The notes: generated from the letters alone by a model not told the origin. 9,757 nucleotides of DNA from Acidobacteriota bacterium (GCA_003223995.1 QHYA01000059.1:1-9757), one strand, 5' to 3'. Counted from the stretch's first letter, positions 1 through 7,793 are shown. Made by a program: numbers and translations.

Positions 1-211
1 CGCATGAGCCCCCCGATAAAGATCCCCCAATATACACCTGTTGGCAGTCATCGCTTCTACGAAAAAGTGGTGGCGGCCCAGGGACCGACAGATGCTCTCA
101 TCCTCCCCAAGGCTGGCCTGTTTGACACTGCACCGCAAACAGCACCCCCCGGAACAGGATCTTCAGGCAGAGCGACGCTCGGATCTCCCGAGCACCTCGG
201 CTCCGAGACGG

Positions 212-314
212 TGCGAGCTTGGAAATGAACCCATCGGTGTAGCCAGCAGAGGTGAGGTTGTAACGTGCCGGGGCCAGGATCAAAATCCACCGTTCCAGAA
301 AAATCGCCCACTGT
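212..314 (-). pseudogene. Frameshifted remnant of SBBP-type beta-propeller repeat protein
   Basis: On the minus strand the frame from 314 reads TVGDFSGTVDFDPGPGT. The sequence then shifts by one base and reads YNLTSAGYTDGFISKLA down to 212. Joined, these match the well-known secreted-protein repeat of the form GxFSGTVDFDPGxGTxNLTSAGxxDxFxSKL, found in tandem beta-propeller (SBBP-like) proteins. The break is explained by one extra T at 262-263 (GGC ACG [T] TAC AAC). No flanking frame extends the homology well. On the same strand near 15-45 a frame reads VYIGGSLSGGS, which could be the start of another degenerate repeat running off the window. This is most likely a dead gene fragment; an assembly or sequencing error is the alternative. 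Confidence 0.5.
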
Positions 315-359
315 GTTACAAGAAACGAAGGATTGACAACGCACAATAAAGCTGCAACA

Positions 360-411
360 CCAACTTGGGGGCGGTCGGGGCAGAGGAGTTGGGGGGGACG
401 GGCCGGGTTGG
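360..411 (+). other. G-rich tract with potential G-quadruplex
   Basis: The plus strand has G runs at 367-371, 377-380, 391-397, 400-402 and 405-407. Bases 391-407 alone fit the canonical pattern of four G3 runs with 1-2 nt loops (G7-AC-GGG-CC-GGG). The tract is flanked by a 5-bp inverted repeat, CCAAC (360-364) and GTTGG (407-411), so it could form a closed structure. No gene start lies near it, so a regulatory role is not evident. Confidence 0.45.
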
Positions 412-547
412 CAACTTTCCTGCATAGGAAGGTCTCAGGACGAGACGCCGCAGCTTGGACCGGAGGGGCCACTCCCTAGGGCGAGGCTACGCACACTTCC
501 TGAGCCCCCTCCCGTCCACGACGAACCGGTCGGGCGGCCCGAGGGGT

Positions 548-610
548 ATCTGTAACAGTTCAAGGCGAGGTGCGCAAATGTGGCGCAAGTTCGTCTGTAA
601 TGGTTCATGG
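548..610. repeat. Imperfect 18-bp direct repeat, 45-bp period
   Basis: ATCTGTAACAGTTCAAGG at 548-565 recurs as GTCTGTAATGGTTCATGG at 593-610, matching at 14 of 18 positions. Between them lie two related short motifs, GCGCAAATG (573-581) and GCGCAAGT (584-591). Multiple short direct repeats of this sort resemble the binding sites of DDE transposases or recombinases at mobile-element ends. No transposase gene or target duplication is seen here, so the assignment to a transposon end is speculative. Confidence 0.35.
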
Positions 611-654
611 CAGGCCCCCGCGTCGAACCGGAAAGATGAATTCGCCACTGTGGT

Positions 655-849
655 ACTCGTATCTGAGTAGTTGGCCGCCCAAGTGCATTGAAGATACGAG
701 TCGAGAGTACACGCGGGCGCTGGTCCTTCTATCCCCTTTTCAGTGAAGCGGTTAGCGCCCGCGTGACCGAGTACTCTCTGGTTCGAGTCCTTCCTGGTTT
801 CGACCCCACCAAGTAGGACTCGAACTCACTCTCTCGGTTCGAAGAGAGT
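655..849 (+). repeat. Four contiguous stem-loops, putative structured RNA or DNA element
   Basis: Four inverted repeats follow each other with only 1-2 nt between them. A: 655-664 pairs with 692-701 (10 bp), with an inner TTGG-CCGC-CCAA hairpin at 671-682. B: 703-721 pairs with 754-778 (8 + 11 bp, with a 6-nt bulge at 765-770); further inner pairing CTTC/GAAG (726-729 / 745-748) is possible through three G-U pairs. C: 781-798 pairs with 808-825 (16 of 18 pairs, 9-nt loop). D: ACTCTCT 828-834 pairs with AGAGAGT 843-849 (8-nt loop). The arms of C contain GTTCGAGTCC, the sequence of a tRNA T-arm, but no complete tRNA fold is found on either strand. The element could be a small structured RNA, a degenerate tRNA-derived repeat, or DNA acting as folded single strands (recombination or transposon end). 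The strand is unknown; the G-U pairs weakly favour a plus-strand transcript. Confidence 0.5.
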
Positions 850-1113
850 TACGCTTGGGGAGCCAACGACTTATGGACAATGGACCTGTACAAGGATGCC
901 TTCAGCTCAGTCCCCGTGCGCGCTCTCGACGGGCACGTGGAGGCCGACGATCTCCGCGAGCCGGAGGCCTGTGCCAAGCGCCAGCGAGTTGGTCAGGTGG
1001 TGGGGGCGTAGCTGGCTGTTGCCTTGCCCGATCTTCGATTTGGTCCGTGGAGACTCTTTGCCGGGAACCGCCGGGGCCCGTTGCAGAGGCGCGATCATAC
1101 ACTGAAAGGCGAA

Positions 1114-1151
1114 CCGCCCGGTAGGCTGGGTCCGTCCAGCCTGCCGGGCGG
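1114..1151 (-). terminator. Hairpin terminator of the 1184-aa protein gene
   Basis: CCGCCCGG at 1114-1121 pairs with CCGGGCGG at 1144-1151, and AGGCTGG at 1123-1129 with CCAGCCT at 1136-1142. The result is 15 bp with one mismatch and a 6-nt loop. It begins 33 nt past the stop codon of the minus-strand gene ending at 1185. In the minus direction the hairpin is followed by TTCGCCTTT, only weakly T-rich, so it is a plausible but not textbook intrinsic terminator; it could work on either strand. Confidence 0.6.
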
Positions 1152-1184
1152 GCTTCGAGTGACTGATCTTCCGAGTTTCCTGAT

Positions 1185-4100
1185 CTACTGTTGGATGACG
1201 ATGCTGCTCCCCTCGCCGACGACCATGGTGGGTTCGGCTCCGTCCGGTGCGCCCATCTGTGTATCGTAAACGACCGCCCCGGTGGCCTTGTTCCAGATCT
1301 TGATCCGGATCTTGTCGGGGCCCGTCCCGCCTCCGGTCTGACCATCCAAAACATTGAGGAGGAACCTGTATCCCCCGCTCCCATTGACTCTGCCCGATCC
1401 CCGGTACTTTGCCCGCCCGCCGGAGATCGTCTGGATGTCGAAGTTCAAGGCATTGAACCTGAAGTTGGCCAGCCGGAAGTCCAGCTCCGTCTCGCCCGTA
1501 CTCTTTGTGGCGTTCTTGTAGTAGCGCGACACGAAAGCGTAGTTCACCTTTCCAGCAAGCGTCGGGTCACCGGCGTACGCTCCAGCGGGTGAGTCGAGCC
1601 AGCCCCCACCAGCCGCGTAGCCTCCGCTCGGCTGGTAGATCACAACCTCGGCGTTGACCTGACCAACGGCATCGGCGCTGCCCGTCTGACCGCTCGAGTC
1701 GCTGACGTCCATCCGCACGGCGTAGACGCCTGTCGAAGCGAAGGAATACGTGCCTGTGACAGAGCCGGGAACGCCGGCCGTGGGCTCGACGATCGTCCCG
1801 GCCTGAGCGGCCCCGTCGAAAACCCACTGAGCCGTGTGTTGGATGCCGGGGAGGTCGAGGAAGTGTCCGCTGAAGTTGACGGGCGCCCCGACCGCGAAAA
1901 GGGACCCGCTTGCGGGTGCATCCATGTCGTGCTTCACCTGGACCGAGGCCTGCGCTGTCGAGGCGTTGCCAGAGGCGTCAGTGCAGGTGATGGTGGTGGT
2001 ATAGGTGCGTCCGTCTCCGGTCCCCGACCTCTCGGCGCGCAACTGTTCGTGGTGTGCATCCTCGATGATCCAATCCGGCGTGGTATCGCCGTCTCCGAGC
2101 CCGTCGACCGGCTCATTGCTGGCGACGCCTAGCTCGCAGGTGCTCCCCGGACAGTTGTCATTCTCGGTGTAACTAACCGTGACCTCCCTCATCTTGTGGT
2201 TCGGTGGCCAGAGGTAGGGCTGGTCTACCGAAACATCGGTGACCGAAGGAGGCTGTACGTCGTTGACAGTGGCCGAGAAGGAGCAAGTATCTCCGGAAGT
2301 GGTCGTGCACTGGACGGCCGTTTGGCCGACGGGGAAGAATGACCCCGAGGCAGGACTGCACGTCACCGTCCCGCAACTACCGATGGCCGTGGGGGCCGGA
2401 TAACTCACGACCGCGCCGCACAGGTTGGGGTCGTTGTCGACAGTAATGTTCGCGGGACAGGTGAGGGTGCAGTTGCTGAACTCTGCGAAGAAGACATCAA
2501 TGCCGCCCGAGGACGGGATTCCCGAAGGAGGAGTGGCCGAGGCCCAGCCCGTCAACAGTCGAAGGGAAGCGCATGCATTGCCGTTGTAATCGCCATACTT
2601 GGGGCACCCTCCTCCTCCGTTGCAGGTCTCCCCGGGGTTGGGACAGGCCGGACCACTGGTGAAATCGCACCGCTGCCCCGAGCCCGGGCACCCTGTCATC
2701 GTTGCGTCACAGCAGACGCCAGCCAACTGCGGCTGCACCGAACACGATTCCGAGTCTCCGGTGGCGCGGGGCGCGCAGGGCCATCCGGAGGCGCACTGCG
2801 GGTCGGAGGAGGCGGTGATCCTGGTCTCGCTGCGGACGGTCAGATTCCCCATGCCGTCCAGCCCGGCGATGCCCGCATAGTAATCGGTCAGGTCGTTGTT
2901 GGAGGCAGTGGATGCGCGTCGATCGTACCATGTGACATACGCGTCCCCGCCCGTGGCGCAGACCCAGGGCATGAACCGCACTCCTGTCACCGCCGCGTTG
3001 ACTGTCACGACTCGCGCGGCCGGCCACGTGACGCCGCCATCCAGGGAATCCTGTACGATGATGTCCTGATTGCCGGCGGCTGTCTCGTTCGCGTAGGCCA
3101 CGTAAACATGGGCGGGGTTCGTATCGTCGACAGCCACCGTGATGCTGGAGAGATTGTTGCCGTCGTTGCAGCGGTCCAAGCCAGGAACGGGACAGGTGAC
3201 ATCGGTCACCGCCCCGATGGTCTTCGGGAACGTCGGCTGCACCACGAGGCCGTTGGCGCAGGAGCTGTACTTGTTGATCCGGATGTTGCCGCCGGAGCGA
3301 TAGACCACATAGACGAAGCCGTCCTGGCCCGCGCCGACTCTGGGGATGAATCCGCTATCCACGTCGGCGGGGGCTGTCCATGTCGCGCCGCTGTCCTGAG
3401 AGCAGACGATGGCGGGATCCTGGTCGGTGGCGTCGAAGTTTCGCCACACCGAATAGACCTGGTCCCCGCCCGGCGCGGCATTGAAGCCGTCCGCCGCGAT
3501 ATGTTCCTGGTCGGGGAAGCAGCGGTTCGCGAGGTTCGGCGGAGGATTCGGGTTGTTCCTTGGACACGCGACCGCATTGCTCAGGAAGGGAAAGGTCTGG
3601 CCGTTGTCGGTCGAGCGGAGGATGCCGGTGCAGTCATAACCATTGGGACCATTTGCATCGGCGGGCAAGCATCTGATGCTTATGCCCGCGAGGTAGAAGT
3701 TCCCACTCTGTCCATACGCGAGGGAGGGATCGCCGTCCCCGAGGTTGATGCTGCCGGAGAAGGGGAAGGTCTGGCCGCCGTCGTTGGAGGTGCGCCAGTT
3801 GTTCTGCCTGGCGATCACGATCGTCTGGGCATTCGGCGATGCGGCGATCTCCAGTTCTCCGTTGCCTCCGGTGAAGAGCCGTTGCGTCAATCTGAGCGAT
3901 TCCGCCGCGCCATCTGCGGCGCCCTGCGCTGTCGTTCCACCTGAAGACCCCGTACCGGCGGAGAGGGTCTCTCCGCCAAAGAAGGAACGTCTCGTGGGAA
4001 GCGGTGTCAACAGCGATCCCCTGCGCCCCGGGCTGTTACGCAGGCCCTCCACCTCGTGCTGAGTCTGACTTGCTTCGCCCACCGAGCCAAAGAGCAGGCT

Positions 4101-4739
4101 GCGGCCGATGGCCTCGACCTGATCTATGAGTTGCTGGCCGGCATGGGAGGGCAGGGACGCATCAAGACGCACTAGCAGGTTCCCGGCGGCAACAGCAGCC
4201 GTGATTTTCAGCGCTCGCTCGTCAGGATTCCGGGGGCCTCGGCTCGGTTGCTGCCTCTCTTCCATGTGGCGTCGCTGGAGACCCGGCCAGCCGCCAATGA
4301 CGAGGAATGTCGGAGGCGGACTCACCTCGGCTGAGATCTCTCGAAGTTCACGGAGGGCCTCGTCGTGGTCTGTCCTCGTCTGGACGCGTATCTTGATCCG
4401 AGTTGTTTCCTCTACCGCGTTCTGCTGGTCGGCGGGCACATCGATCAGCTCCTCCATGTTCACGTAACGCCTCGGGGCGACGGACCAGCCAGACGGATAG
4501 AAGAGGCTCATGCCGAAGGCGGGGATGTCATGGCGATTGGGAAGAGCCACCCCTTGCGCCGGAGTCTGGGAGTCGCAGACTGCTGGCTCCATCATCGCCG
4601 CCGTGTCCCCCGCGAAGCCGGATGTACAGCTGAGTTCCTCTTCGCTTGCTAGCGCATAGCCCAGCGACAAGCCGGTCGCTAAGATCGCGAAAAAGAGGCC
4701 TGAAAGTCTGCTCGTTCTGAGACCGCTGTTGCGTTTCAC
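1185..4739 (-). CDS. Secreted multidomain BNR-propeller / HYR / PKD-like protein
   Basis: Encodes about 1184 residues. The start is taken at GTG 4739: it has a strong GGGGGAGGG ribosome site 4 nt upstream and gives a clean signal peptide (MKRNSGLRTSRLSG, hydrophobic core to about residue 27, likely cut after ALA before SEEE). An in-frame ATG at 4841 would add 34 residues that spoil the signal. Residues ~60-210 form a small domain with a FYPSGW motif. About 290-755 is a sialidase-like propeller with Asp-box motifs SNDGGQTF, STDNGQTF, SQDSGATW and SLDGGVTW. It carries a Cys-rich insert (~660-715) before PKYGDYNGNAC. About 760-838 is a HYR domain beginning CPANITVD. About 842-940 is a LWPPNHKM...SNEPVDG domain, ~942-1030 is PKD-like, and ~1034-1184 is a C-terminal beta domain (GGGWLDSPAGAY...KIRIKIW). 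There is no membrane anchor or sorting tail. The substrate is unknown; the protein is probably an adhesin-like or binding protein rather than a proven sialidase, because the catalytic residues are not identifiable. Confidence 0.88.
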   Translation of the reverse strand: MKRNSGLRTSRLSGLFFAILATGLSLGYALASEEELSCTSGFAGDTAAMMEPAVCDSQTPAQGVALPNRHDIPAFGMSLFYPSGWSVAPRRYVNMEELIDVPADQQNAVEETTRIKIRVQTRTDHDEALRELREISAEVSPPPTFLVIGGWPGLQRRHMEERQQPSRGPRNPDERALKITAAVAAGNLLVRLDASLPSHAGQQLIDQVEAIGRSLLFGSVGEASQTQHEVEGLRNSPGRRGSLLTPLPTRRSFFGGETLSAGTGSSGGTTAQGAADGAAESLRLTQRLFTGGNGELEIAASPNAQTIVIARQNNWRTSNDGGQTFPFSGSINLGDGDPSLAYGQSGNFYLAGISIRCLPADANGPNGYDCTGILRSTDNGQTFPFLSNAVACPRNNPNPPPNLANRCFPDQEHIAADGFNAAPGGDQVYSVWRNFDATDQDPAIVCSQDSGATWTAPADVDSGFIPRVGAGQDGFVYVVYRSGGNIRINKYSSCANGLVVQPTFPKTIGAVTDVTCPVPGLDRCNDGNNLSSITVAVDDTNPAHVYVAYANETAAGNQDIIVQDSLDGGVTWPAARVVTVNAAVTGVRFMPWVCATGGDAYVTWYDRRASTASNNDLTDYYAGIAGLDGMGNLTVRSETRITASSDPQCASGWPCAPRATGDSESCSVQPQLAGVCCDATMTGCPGSGQRCDFTSGPACPNPGETCNGGGGCPKYGDYNGNACASLRLLTGWASATPPSGIPSSGGIDVFFAEFSNCTLTCPANITVDNDPNLCGAVVSYPAPTAIGSCGTVTCSPASGSFFPVGQTAVQCTTTSGDTCSFSATVNDVQPPSVTDVSVDQPYLWPPNHKMREVTVSYTENDNCPGSTCELGVASNEPVDGLGDGDTTPDWIIEDAHHEQLRAERSGTGDGRTYTTTITCTDASGNASTAQASVQVKHDMDAPASGSLFAVGAPVNFSGHFLDLPGIQHTAQWVFDGAAQAGTIVEPTAGVPGSVTGTYSFASTGVYAVRMDVSDSSGQTGSADAVGQVNAEVVIYQPSGGYAAGGGWLDSPAGAYAGDPTLAGKVNYAFVSRYYKNATKSTGETELDFRLANFRFNALNFDIQTISGGRAKYRGSGRVNGSGGYRFLLNVLDGQTGGGTGPDKIRIKIWNKATGAVVYDTQMGAPDGAEPTMVVGEGSSIVIQQ

Positions 4740-4743
4740 TTTT

Positions 4744-4752
4744 CCCTCCCCC
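4744..4752 (-). promoter_or_regulatory. Ribosome binding site that fixes the GTG start at 4739
   Basis: On the minus strand GGGGGAGGG (4752 to 4744) is followed by AAAA and then GTG AAA CGC AAC (VKRN). The spacing from the GGAGG core to the start is 5 nt. None of the upstream in-frame ATGs (4841, 4781, 4775) gives a comparable site together with a proper signal peptide. Confidence 0.7.
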
Positions 4753-5090
4753 TTGAGCGCGTAACAGTGGCGCATGTTCATGCCAGCTTTTGACGAGCGC
4801 ACCGCCGCCCGGCTAGATGAGCAGGCAGCAGTTCCTGCCATGACTCAGCGAATGAGGACCCCCCCTTCGGAACCCGTTGGTGTTGTCGGTAGTTCTTTTT
4901 GGAAGGCGACAAGCCCTTCCCGCGCAGTCTTGTACGCTTGACTGGGAGAGGGGTCAAGGGAAATTCTCCCTAGCCGCTCGCCATTCAGGATCACGCGGTC
5001 GAAATGTCTGGGCAGTTGCGGAACATGGCGTCCGGCAGAGTTGGTCGGGGTCCGGAGACCGTGGTATAAGCACCTCCATCGGGGGCAAGC
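4753..5090. promoter_or_regulatory. Divergent intergenic region between two secreted-protein genes
   Basis: Both promoters for the flanking divergent genes should lie here. For the plus-strand gene a candidate -10, TATAAG (5065-5070), has a poor -35, TTGGTC (5041-5046), at 18 bp; transcription from it would leave a leader of only about 15 nt. A second TTGACT (4938-4943) lacks a good -10. A small inverted repeat, GGGAGA (4944-4949) / TCTCCC (4965-4970), could be an operator. The ribosome site of the plus gene is GGGGG at 5081-5085. No convincing minus-strand promoter is visible. All promoter calls are weak. Confidence 0.3.
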
Positions 5091-7775
5091 ATGCGCGGAA
5101 CTGACTTTCGCATAGGTCTCATTTTCCTGATCAGTGTCGTTTTCTACGGTCCTCTGAAGGCGCAGACCGGTGTGGCGGCGCCGGCCCTTCCGCAGGACGA
5201 AGGCCAGTCAGGGAGAGCTTCGCAGGAACAGGAGGGGGACGAGCTCCTCCTCGAGCGGCTCAAATGGTTTGCGGACCGGCACAGGGGTCCGGACGGGCTC
5301 ATCCCTATCGATGCCCGCCTCAAGGCGCTGCGGCAGATCGAAGAGAATCTGGAAAACGGATCGCTTCTGGGAAGCCCGAGCGGTGCCATCCCCGGAGATC
5401 AATGGTCCTCGATCGGCCCTTCCGTCATCACGGACGGAACCACTCCCTACTCCGGCCGTGTCACCACCATGGCCGCGCATCCCAGCGATCCGAATGTGGC
5501 ATACGTAGGGACGGCGCAGGGAGGTCTCTGGAAGACCAGTGACGCCGGCGCCACCTGGGCTCCGCTCACCGACAGCCAGAAATCCCTGGCGGTCGGCTCC
5601 GTTGCAATCGATCCCTCGAACTCCAGCACGATCTACGTGGGGACAGGGGAGGCGAACGCAAGCTGCGACGCCTACTTTGGCGCCGGCATCCTGGAATCCA
5701 CCGACGGAGGCGCAACCTGGACGCTGCTCGGAGAGTCGGTCTTCTCCAACACGAGCGTCAGCAAGGTTGTCATCCACCCCTCGGTCCCTACCACGTTGTG
5801 GGCCTCGAACGCCCTGGGCTATGGCGGCTTCATCTGCTACGGCAAGTCGGGCTTGACCTATGGAGTCCGGAAATCCACCGACGGGGGAGCGACATGGACC
5901 CTCGTCCTCGGCTCGGCGCAGACGGGCAACTCTGCCTACACGCACGACCTGGTCCTCGACAGCTCGAACCCGAACGTCCTCTACGCCGCTGTTGACGGAA
6001 GCGGGGTCTGGAAAACCACCAACGGAGGCCGGACGCTCGGGACCTACAAGACGACCAACGCGGGCAGCTCCTGGAGCAAAGTTTCCGACGTGCCTGTGGG
6101 AAGCACGTGCGAGTACTGGTCGCTCCAGGATATCTGCACTTACCAGGGCGGTTCCTCGGGACAGTGCAACTACGACCTCGTCATAGAGGTCGCGCAGAAC
6201 GGCGACGTCTGGCTCGGAGGACTGGGCGTCTGGCGTTCCTCCAACGAGGGAGCGACCTGGGTCGATTCCTGTTCCTCGACAATGCACGTCGACCAGCACG
6301 CCTTCGCCTTCTCCAGCAACGGAGGCATCTGGTCGGGCAGCGATGGAGGCGCGTTCCTGAGCACGAACGGGGGCGGTTCCTTCGCCAGCAGGAACGAGGG
6401 GCTCCGCACGATTCAATTCTATCCGGGCACGTCGCTTTCCCCCGCAAGCGCCTCTCTCGCCCTCGGCGGATCTCAGGACAACGGCTCTCTCCAGTACTCG
6501 GGCGCCGACTCCTGGAAGCAGATCTACGGAGGGGACGGGGCGTTCACGGCCATCGACTTCACGAACCCGGCGAACGTCTGGTACGTCTCGGGGACTTATC
6601 TCGACATCCAGAAGACGACCAACGGCGGGGCGAGCGTGTTTCCCGCCAAGACGGGCCTCACGGACGCCGGGACCTCCGCATGCGCCTTCATCGCCCCTTA
6701 CGCGATGTGCCCGGGCAACGCCTCAGTGCTCGTGGCAGGCAGCGACAACGTCTGGCGAACCAACAACGGCGCTTCGAGCTGGTCGCCCAACAGCGCCGAT
6801 CCTCTCGACTTCTTCTTCCAGACGATCAGCGCCGTGGCCTTCGCCCCTTCCGATGGCGCGTGCAACATCTATTTCGCCGGCTTGAGCAACGGCAAAGTCT
6901 TCCGGACAACGACCGGTGGGGGCTCGACAGGCTGGACGAACATCACGGGCAGCTTGCCGGGGCGCGGCGTGAACGATATCGCTGTGAGCCCGGCCAGCGC
7001 CGACGTCGTGTACTTAGCCCTCTCAGGCTTTGGGGGACCGCATCTCTACAAGAGCACGAACGCCCTGTCCGGCTCGCCCACCTGGACGGCCATCAGCGCC
7101 GGGCTGCCCGACACGCCCGTCAACGCCGTTCTCGTGGACCCCACGGACACCTCGGTGGTCTACATCGGCACGGCCTGCACGGCTCCCTCCTTTGGCGGCG
7201 TGACAGGGGCCGCGGATGCCAGCGCCTGCCAGACCAGCGGGATCCTGGTTACCTGGGATCCGCCAGCGAGCTGGGGCCAGGGATCGACCACGGGGACGTA
7301 CGAGGTGCGGAGGTACACGGCGTCGGGCTGCGGGGGGGCCTACTCTTCGGTCGCTTCGGGGCTGCCCGCCTCCACGACTTCGTACAAGGACGGCACGGCC
7401 TTGGGAGGACAGACTTATTACTATCAGGTCGTCGCGACCAACAACTGCTCGACGCCGATGTCCTCGACGGGAACGGTTTCCTGCTCCGCCGCCGCTTCCG
7501 ACTCCTCGGACATCACTCCCTGCCCCTCCGTCGGCTCATCGCTTCTCGTTTCCCGGGGAACGAGCGACGCGAACCTGTCCTGGACGCCGGTGTCCTGCTC
7601 CGATCTGGCCCATTATGAGGTCTACGGGTCTGCCTCCTACAGCGCTCCGTTTCCCTCCGGCTGGACGCTGCTGGGGACGCCCGCGACGCCAGCCTTCGCT
7701 GACTCTCTGACTTCGCCCTGGTGGGGTTATCAGGTCGTCTCCGTGGACTCCTGCGGCAACCGCTCTGGCGAATGA
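5091..7775 (+). CDS. Secreted VPS10/BNR-type beta-propeller protein with FnIII-like domains
   Basis: Encodes 894 residues starting at ATG, with GGGGG five bases upstream. The signal peptide MRGTDFRIGLIFLISVVFYG ends near LKA-Q (residue ~25). A charged, helical linker (about 45-90, LLLERLKWFADRHRG) follows. Residues ~120-695 are a many-bladed propeller with repeated Asp-box motifs: TSDAGATW (~150), STDGGATW (~204 and ~262), TTNGGR and TTNAGSSW (~309-328), SSNEGATW (~384), STNGGGSF (~424), TTNGGAS (~509). Short AxxPSDPNVAYVGT blade starts recur. About 696-795 is a fibronectin-III-like domain beginning CTAPSFGGVTG, and ~800-894 a second one. Both have paired cysteines, suiting an exported, disulphide-bonded protein. 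The switch from VVYIGTA straight to CTAPSF looks abrupt, as if the final blade were shortened. No catalytic residues are recognised; a role in surface binding or extracellular processing is inferred. The gene ends only 18 bp before the convergent toxin remnant. Confidence 0.88.
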   Translation: MRGTDFRIGLIFLISVVFYGPLKAQTGVAAPALPQDEGQSGRASQEQEGDELLLERLKWFADRHRGPDGLIPIDARLKALRQIEENLENGSLLGSPSGAIPGDQWSSIGPSVITDGTTPYSGRVTTMAAHPSDPNVAYVGTAQGGLWKTSDAGATWAPLTDSQKSLAVGSVAIDPSNSSTIYVGTGEANASCDAYFGAGILESTDGGATWTLLGESVFSNTSVSKVVIHPSVPTTLWASNALGYGGFICYGKSGLTYGVRKSTDGGATWTLVLGSAQTGNSAYTHDLVLDSSNPNVLYAAVDGSGVWKTTNGGRTLGTYKTTNAGSSWSKVSDVPVGSTCEYWSLQDICTYQGGSSGQCNYDLVIEVAQNGDVWLGGLGVWRSSNEGATWVDSCSSTMHVDQHAFAFSSNGGIWSGSDGGAFLSTNGGGSFASRNEGLRTIQFYPGTSLSPASASLALGGSQDNGSLQYSGADSWKQIYGGDGAFTAIDFTNPANVWYVSGTYLDIQKTTNGGASVFPAKTGLTDAGTSACAFIAPYAMCPGNASVLVAGSDNVWRTNNGASSWSPNSADPLDFFFQTISAVAFAPSDGACNIYFAGLSNGKVFRTTTGGGSTGWTNITGSLPGRGVNDIAVSPASADVVYLALSGFGGPHLYKSTNALSGSPTWTAISAGLPDTPVNAVLVDPTDTSVVYIGTACTAPSFGGVTGAADASACQTSGILVTWDPPASWGQGSTTGTYEVRRYTASGCGGAYSSVASGLPASTTSYKDGTALGGQTYYYQVVATNNCSTPMSSTGTVSCSAAASDSSDITPCPSVGSSLLVSRGTSDANLSWTPVSCSDLAHYEVYGSASYSAPFPSGWTLLGTPATPAFADSLTSPWWGYQVVSVDSCGNRSGE

Positions 7776-7793
7776 CAGGCTGGGCCAGAAGTT

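Larger units (their letters stand above)
1..1113. other. Gene-poor region with decayed and structured DNA
   Basis: No open frame here reads like an intact protein; the open frames on both strands are low-complexity Arg/Pro/Ser/Gly-rich products typical of chance reading in GC-rich DNA. Recognisable items are listed separately: a propeller-protein remnant (212-314), a G-rich tract (360-411), an imperfect direct repeat (548-610) and a cluster of stem-loops (655-849). On the minus strand at about 907-1000 the stretch LALGTGLRLAEIVGLHV resembles tyrosine recombinases, but no other catalytic box is convincing. The mixture suggests an eroded accessory segment. That reading is an inference. Confidence 0.6.

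Noticed and set aside
333..361. Perfect TTGACA (333-338) as a promoter
   Set aside because: No acceptable -10 lies 16-18 bp downstream and no gene follows.
57..472. Two long overlapping minus-strand frames as genes
   Set aside because: Only the short FDPGPGT/NLTSAG segments look like protein, each in a different frame; the rest is low-complexity chance reading.
741..811. tRNA-like plus-strand sequence with GGTTCGAGTCC and a terminal CCCACCA
   Set aside because: The T-stem has only two good pairs, no matching 5' acceptor (GGGGTCG) is present, and no anticodon arm fits; the bases pair better in the stem-loop cluster.
745..830. Integron attC site
   Set aside because: No proper RYYYAAC/GTTRRRY core pair flanks the hairpins; GTTAGCG at 751 does not fit the consensus.
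3108..3944. 278-residue plus-strand open frame
   Set aside because: It is a shadow on the opposite strand of the well-supported minus-strand propeller gene; the sequence shows no family motifs.
6107..7618. 503-residue plus-strand open frame
   Set aside because: Arg-rich out-of-frame reading of the FnIII/propeller gene in high-GC DNA; no domain signature.
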